From positions 1 to 15,349 of the forward strand of contig DUGC01000080.1 in NCBI GenBank assembly GCA_013331625.1: 15,349 nucleotides of DNA, in the 5' to 3' direction. The notes under the pieces were generated by a model. It had not been told where the DNA came from. It worked only from the letters and a program-made list of their open reading frames with translations, and searched no databases. The number at the start of each line of letters is the position of its first letter. The first letter of the stretch is position 1. Both the position numbers and the translations under genes were made by a program. This DNA comes from Candidatus Iainarchaeum sp. (GTDB lineage: Archaea; Iainarchaeota; Iainarchaeia; Iainarchaeales; Iainarchaeaceae). Positions 13,649-15,349 of this stretch are shown here, one piece after another.

Positions 13649-15349
13649 TTGAGGCTGGTACTTGCCGGCAATATGCTAGTGGCAGCGATTTTCCTTTTGC
13701 TCCTAATCTTCCCTATAACAGCCACTGCAAACAAATTCAGCACCGAATACGCCAGCCAGCAATCGGCTTCTTTTGCGGAAAAAAAGTTCGAAAATGAAAA
13801 GTGCTTTGGCTGTGAGCAAACACTCCTAGATGTTTCAGATGCCGCGCTGCAGCCTCTGGCAAGAAGCATCTGTGCAAAAAAATCAACACTGCAAAGCCAG
13901 CAGGTGGCAAGGGCGAAAATTGATGGGAAAATAGAGGGGCAGGCCGCCACGGAAAAAATATCTGTCATTGTTGAAGCGGTTGATCAAAAGGCCGTGCTGG
14001 AGGCAGCGGCAATTGTTTTGCAAAGCGGTGGCAAAGTGGCCTTTGCGGGAACGGTTGGCAATGTAGTTTCCGCCAAGGTTCCAAGGGACATGCTGGAAAA
14101 AATTGCGTCCCACCCCCAAATTAAAGGGGTTTTTGCTGATGAGGAAGTCTCTGTTTCACTTTCCGAGGCCCTGCCACAAATAGGGGTTCCAAGTGGACAG
14201 GAATTGCCATTTAGCGGAAAAAGAGTGAGGGTTGCGGTGATCGATACCGGCGTAGAATCCACGCATTCAATGCTTGCTGGCAGGGTTGTTGCGGAAGCTG
14301 ATTTTTCTGGCGATGGGACGGCAGTTGATCTGCACGGCCACGGGACGCACGTAGCAGGGATAATTGCTGGCACGACTATTAGCGGCGGGATATTTCGCGG
14401 TGTGGCGCCTGAAAGCCAGATAATAAATGCAAAAGCGCTCAGCAAAAGCGGAAGAGGGAAAATCTCCTCAATAATAAATGCCGTGAATTATGCGATTAAT
14501 CCGGATGGAAATATTTTTACGGGTGATGGCGCAAGGATAATAAACCTGAGCTTTGGCACGGCCCAAATAGATGAAAATTCGCCGCTCGAATCCGCCATCA
14601 GGGCTGCAGAGGCGCTCGGAGTTGCAGTCGTTGTTTCCGCCGGAAACTGCGGAATTGAAGCGCCAAGCCCATCATGTAACGGCTTTACTGGCGTGACTTT
14701 TCCGGGCAGAGTGAAAGAGGCAATAACCATAGGCTCGGTTGATGGCAATAATTCCATTGCAGGCTTTTCCTCCCACGGAAACATCAATGGTTATGGGCTA
14801 AAGCCGGATCTGGTAGCCCCGGGTACTGGGATTGCGAGTTCATGGATCGGAAATACTGTTTTGGCTCAGAGCGGTACTTCGATGAGCGCGGCGTTCGTTT
14901 CAGGCGTTGCAGCCCTCATGATTGAAAAAAATCCGCTCCTCTCGCCTCAGGAAATAAAAAACATTCTGGCAAAATCGGCTAAAGACCTCGGGTTGGAAGG
15001 CCCAGATGACCTTTATGGGTTCGGGCTCGTTGACGCGAACTTGGCACTCAATGAAATTGATTTGGTGCAATCCGGCACCATAGTGAAAACACTCGATTCC
15101 ACCAGCGCAAAAATCGGCATTGAAGACGAGCCATTCAAGACAACGATCAAGTTATACAATCGGGGAAATGAAACCGCGATAATCCGCTATTATGCCGCAG
15201 ACAAGTGGCTCACAGCCGGTTTTCCGCGTGAAATTCCTGCAGGGGAAGCCTCTTACATTACTCTGAGTGCCAATCAGGCTCAATTGGGGATCGGATGGCA
15301 TGAAACCGATCTGATGCTCGCAATTGACGACTACATACTAATGCACAGC
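13649..15349 (+). CDS. Secreted subtilisin-like serine protease (S8), 3' end missing
   Basis: This is a secreted peptidase of the S8 family. From TTG 13649 it has 567 codons before the window ends, with no stop. Residues 1-26 form a signal peptide (MRLVLAG..., hydrophobic core, cleavage likely after ATA). A propeptide follows (about 27-175) with an I9-like inhibitor region (ISVIVEAVDQKAV ... VVSAKVP). The catalytic residues are all present: D199 (VIDTG), H231 (GHGTH), the oxyanion Asn N333 (SAGN) and S411 (GTSMS). A beta-rich C-terminal domain begins near 470. GTG 13640 and ATG 13673 are alternative starts; I prefer TTG for its GGTGG 6 bases upstream and the Arg in the n-region. The frame is open back to 13562. 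Intact triad implies an active enzyme; the target is unknown. Confidence 0.93.
   Translation, partial: MRLVLAGNMLVAAIFLLLLIFPITATANKFSTEYASQQSASFAEKKFENEKCFGCEQTLLDVSDAALQPLARSICAKKSTLQSQQVARAKIDGKIEGQAATEKISVIVEAVDQKAVLEAAAIVLQSGGKVAFAGTVGNVVSAKVPRDMLEKIASHPQIKGVFADEEVSVSLSEALPQIGVPSGQELPFSGKRVRVAVIDTGVESTHSMLAGRVVAEADFSGDGTAVDLHGHGTHVAGIIAGTTISGGIFRGVAPESQIINAKALSKSGRGKISSIINAVNYAINPDGNIFTGDGARIINLSFGTAQIDENSPLESAIRAAEALGVAVVVSAGNCGIEAPSPSCNGFTGVTFPGRVKEAITIGSVDGNNSIAGFSSHGNINGYGLKPDLVAPGTGIASSWIGNTVLAQSGTSMSAAFVSGVAALMIEKNPLLSPQEIKNILAKSAKDLGLEGPDDLYGFGLVDANLALNEIDLVQSGTIVKTLDSTSAKIGIEDEPFKTTIKLYNRGNETAIIRYYAADKWLTAGFPREIPAGEASYITLSANQAQLGIGWHETDLMLAIDDYILMHS

Overview
The window is archaeal chromosome. 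The evidence is the gene set: ribosomal proteins L15e and L37Ae, RNA polymerase subunit P, RNase P proteins of the Rpp30 and Pop5 types, a 20S proteasome alpha subunit, SBDS, the exosome subunits Rrp4/Rrp41/Rrp42, a KEOPS Pcc1 subunit and prefoldin beta, with TATA-like promoters. The gene order is a variant of the archaeal 'exosome superoperon' known from comparative genomics. I cannot name the lineage from sequence alone. A DPANN or other uncultured euryarchaeal-type lineage is possible, but that is a guess.

Layout. 1-1104: the 3' part of an AT-rich AAA ATPase gene that enters from the left edge. A short tandem-repeat array follows at 1117-1168, and this end differs in composition from the rest. 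1186-2241 (-): an Ncs6/TtuA-type tRNA thiolation enzyme, divergent from the next block. 2413-4565 (+): rpl15e, RNase P component 3, an HD-domain hydrolase and RNase P component 2. 4584-7267 (-): a two-gene ABC-2 exporter (permease and ATPase) facing the other way, which splits the superoperon. 7268-7542: a 275-bp promoter region with three copies of an 8-bp element and two TATA candidates. 7543-13391 (+): psmA, SBDS, rrp4, rrp41, rrp42, rpl37ae, rpoP, pcc1, pfdB and a DHH phosphoesterase, packed with overlapping, abutting or very short junctions. 13392-13648: intergenic, with a palindrome beside a TATA box. 13649-15349 (+): a secreted subtilisin-like protease that runs off the right edge.

How the genes work together. 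The two + blocks combine RNA processing and decay (RNase P, exosome, possibly the DHH enzyme), ribosome assembly (SBDS, L15e, L37Ae), transcription (RpoP), tRNA modification (Pcc1, with the TtuA-like enzyme next door), and protein folding and turnover (prefoldin, proteasome). The ABC exporter and the subtilase are envelope or secretion functions at the edges and in the break of this block. No tRNA, rRNA, CRISPR array or complete transposase gene was seen. Two genes are incomplete because of the window edges: the AAA ATPase (5' end missing) and the subtilase (3' end missing).
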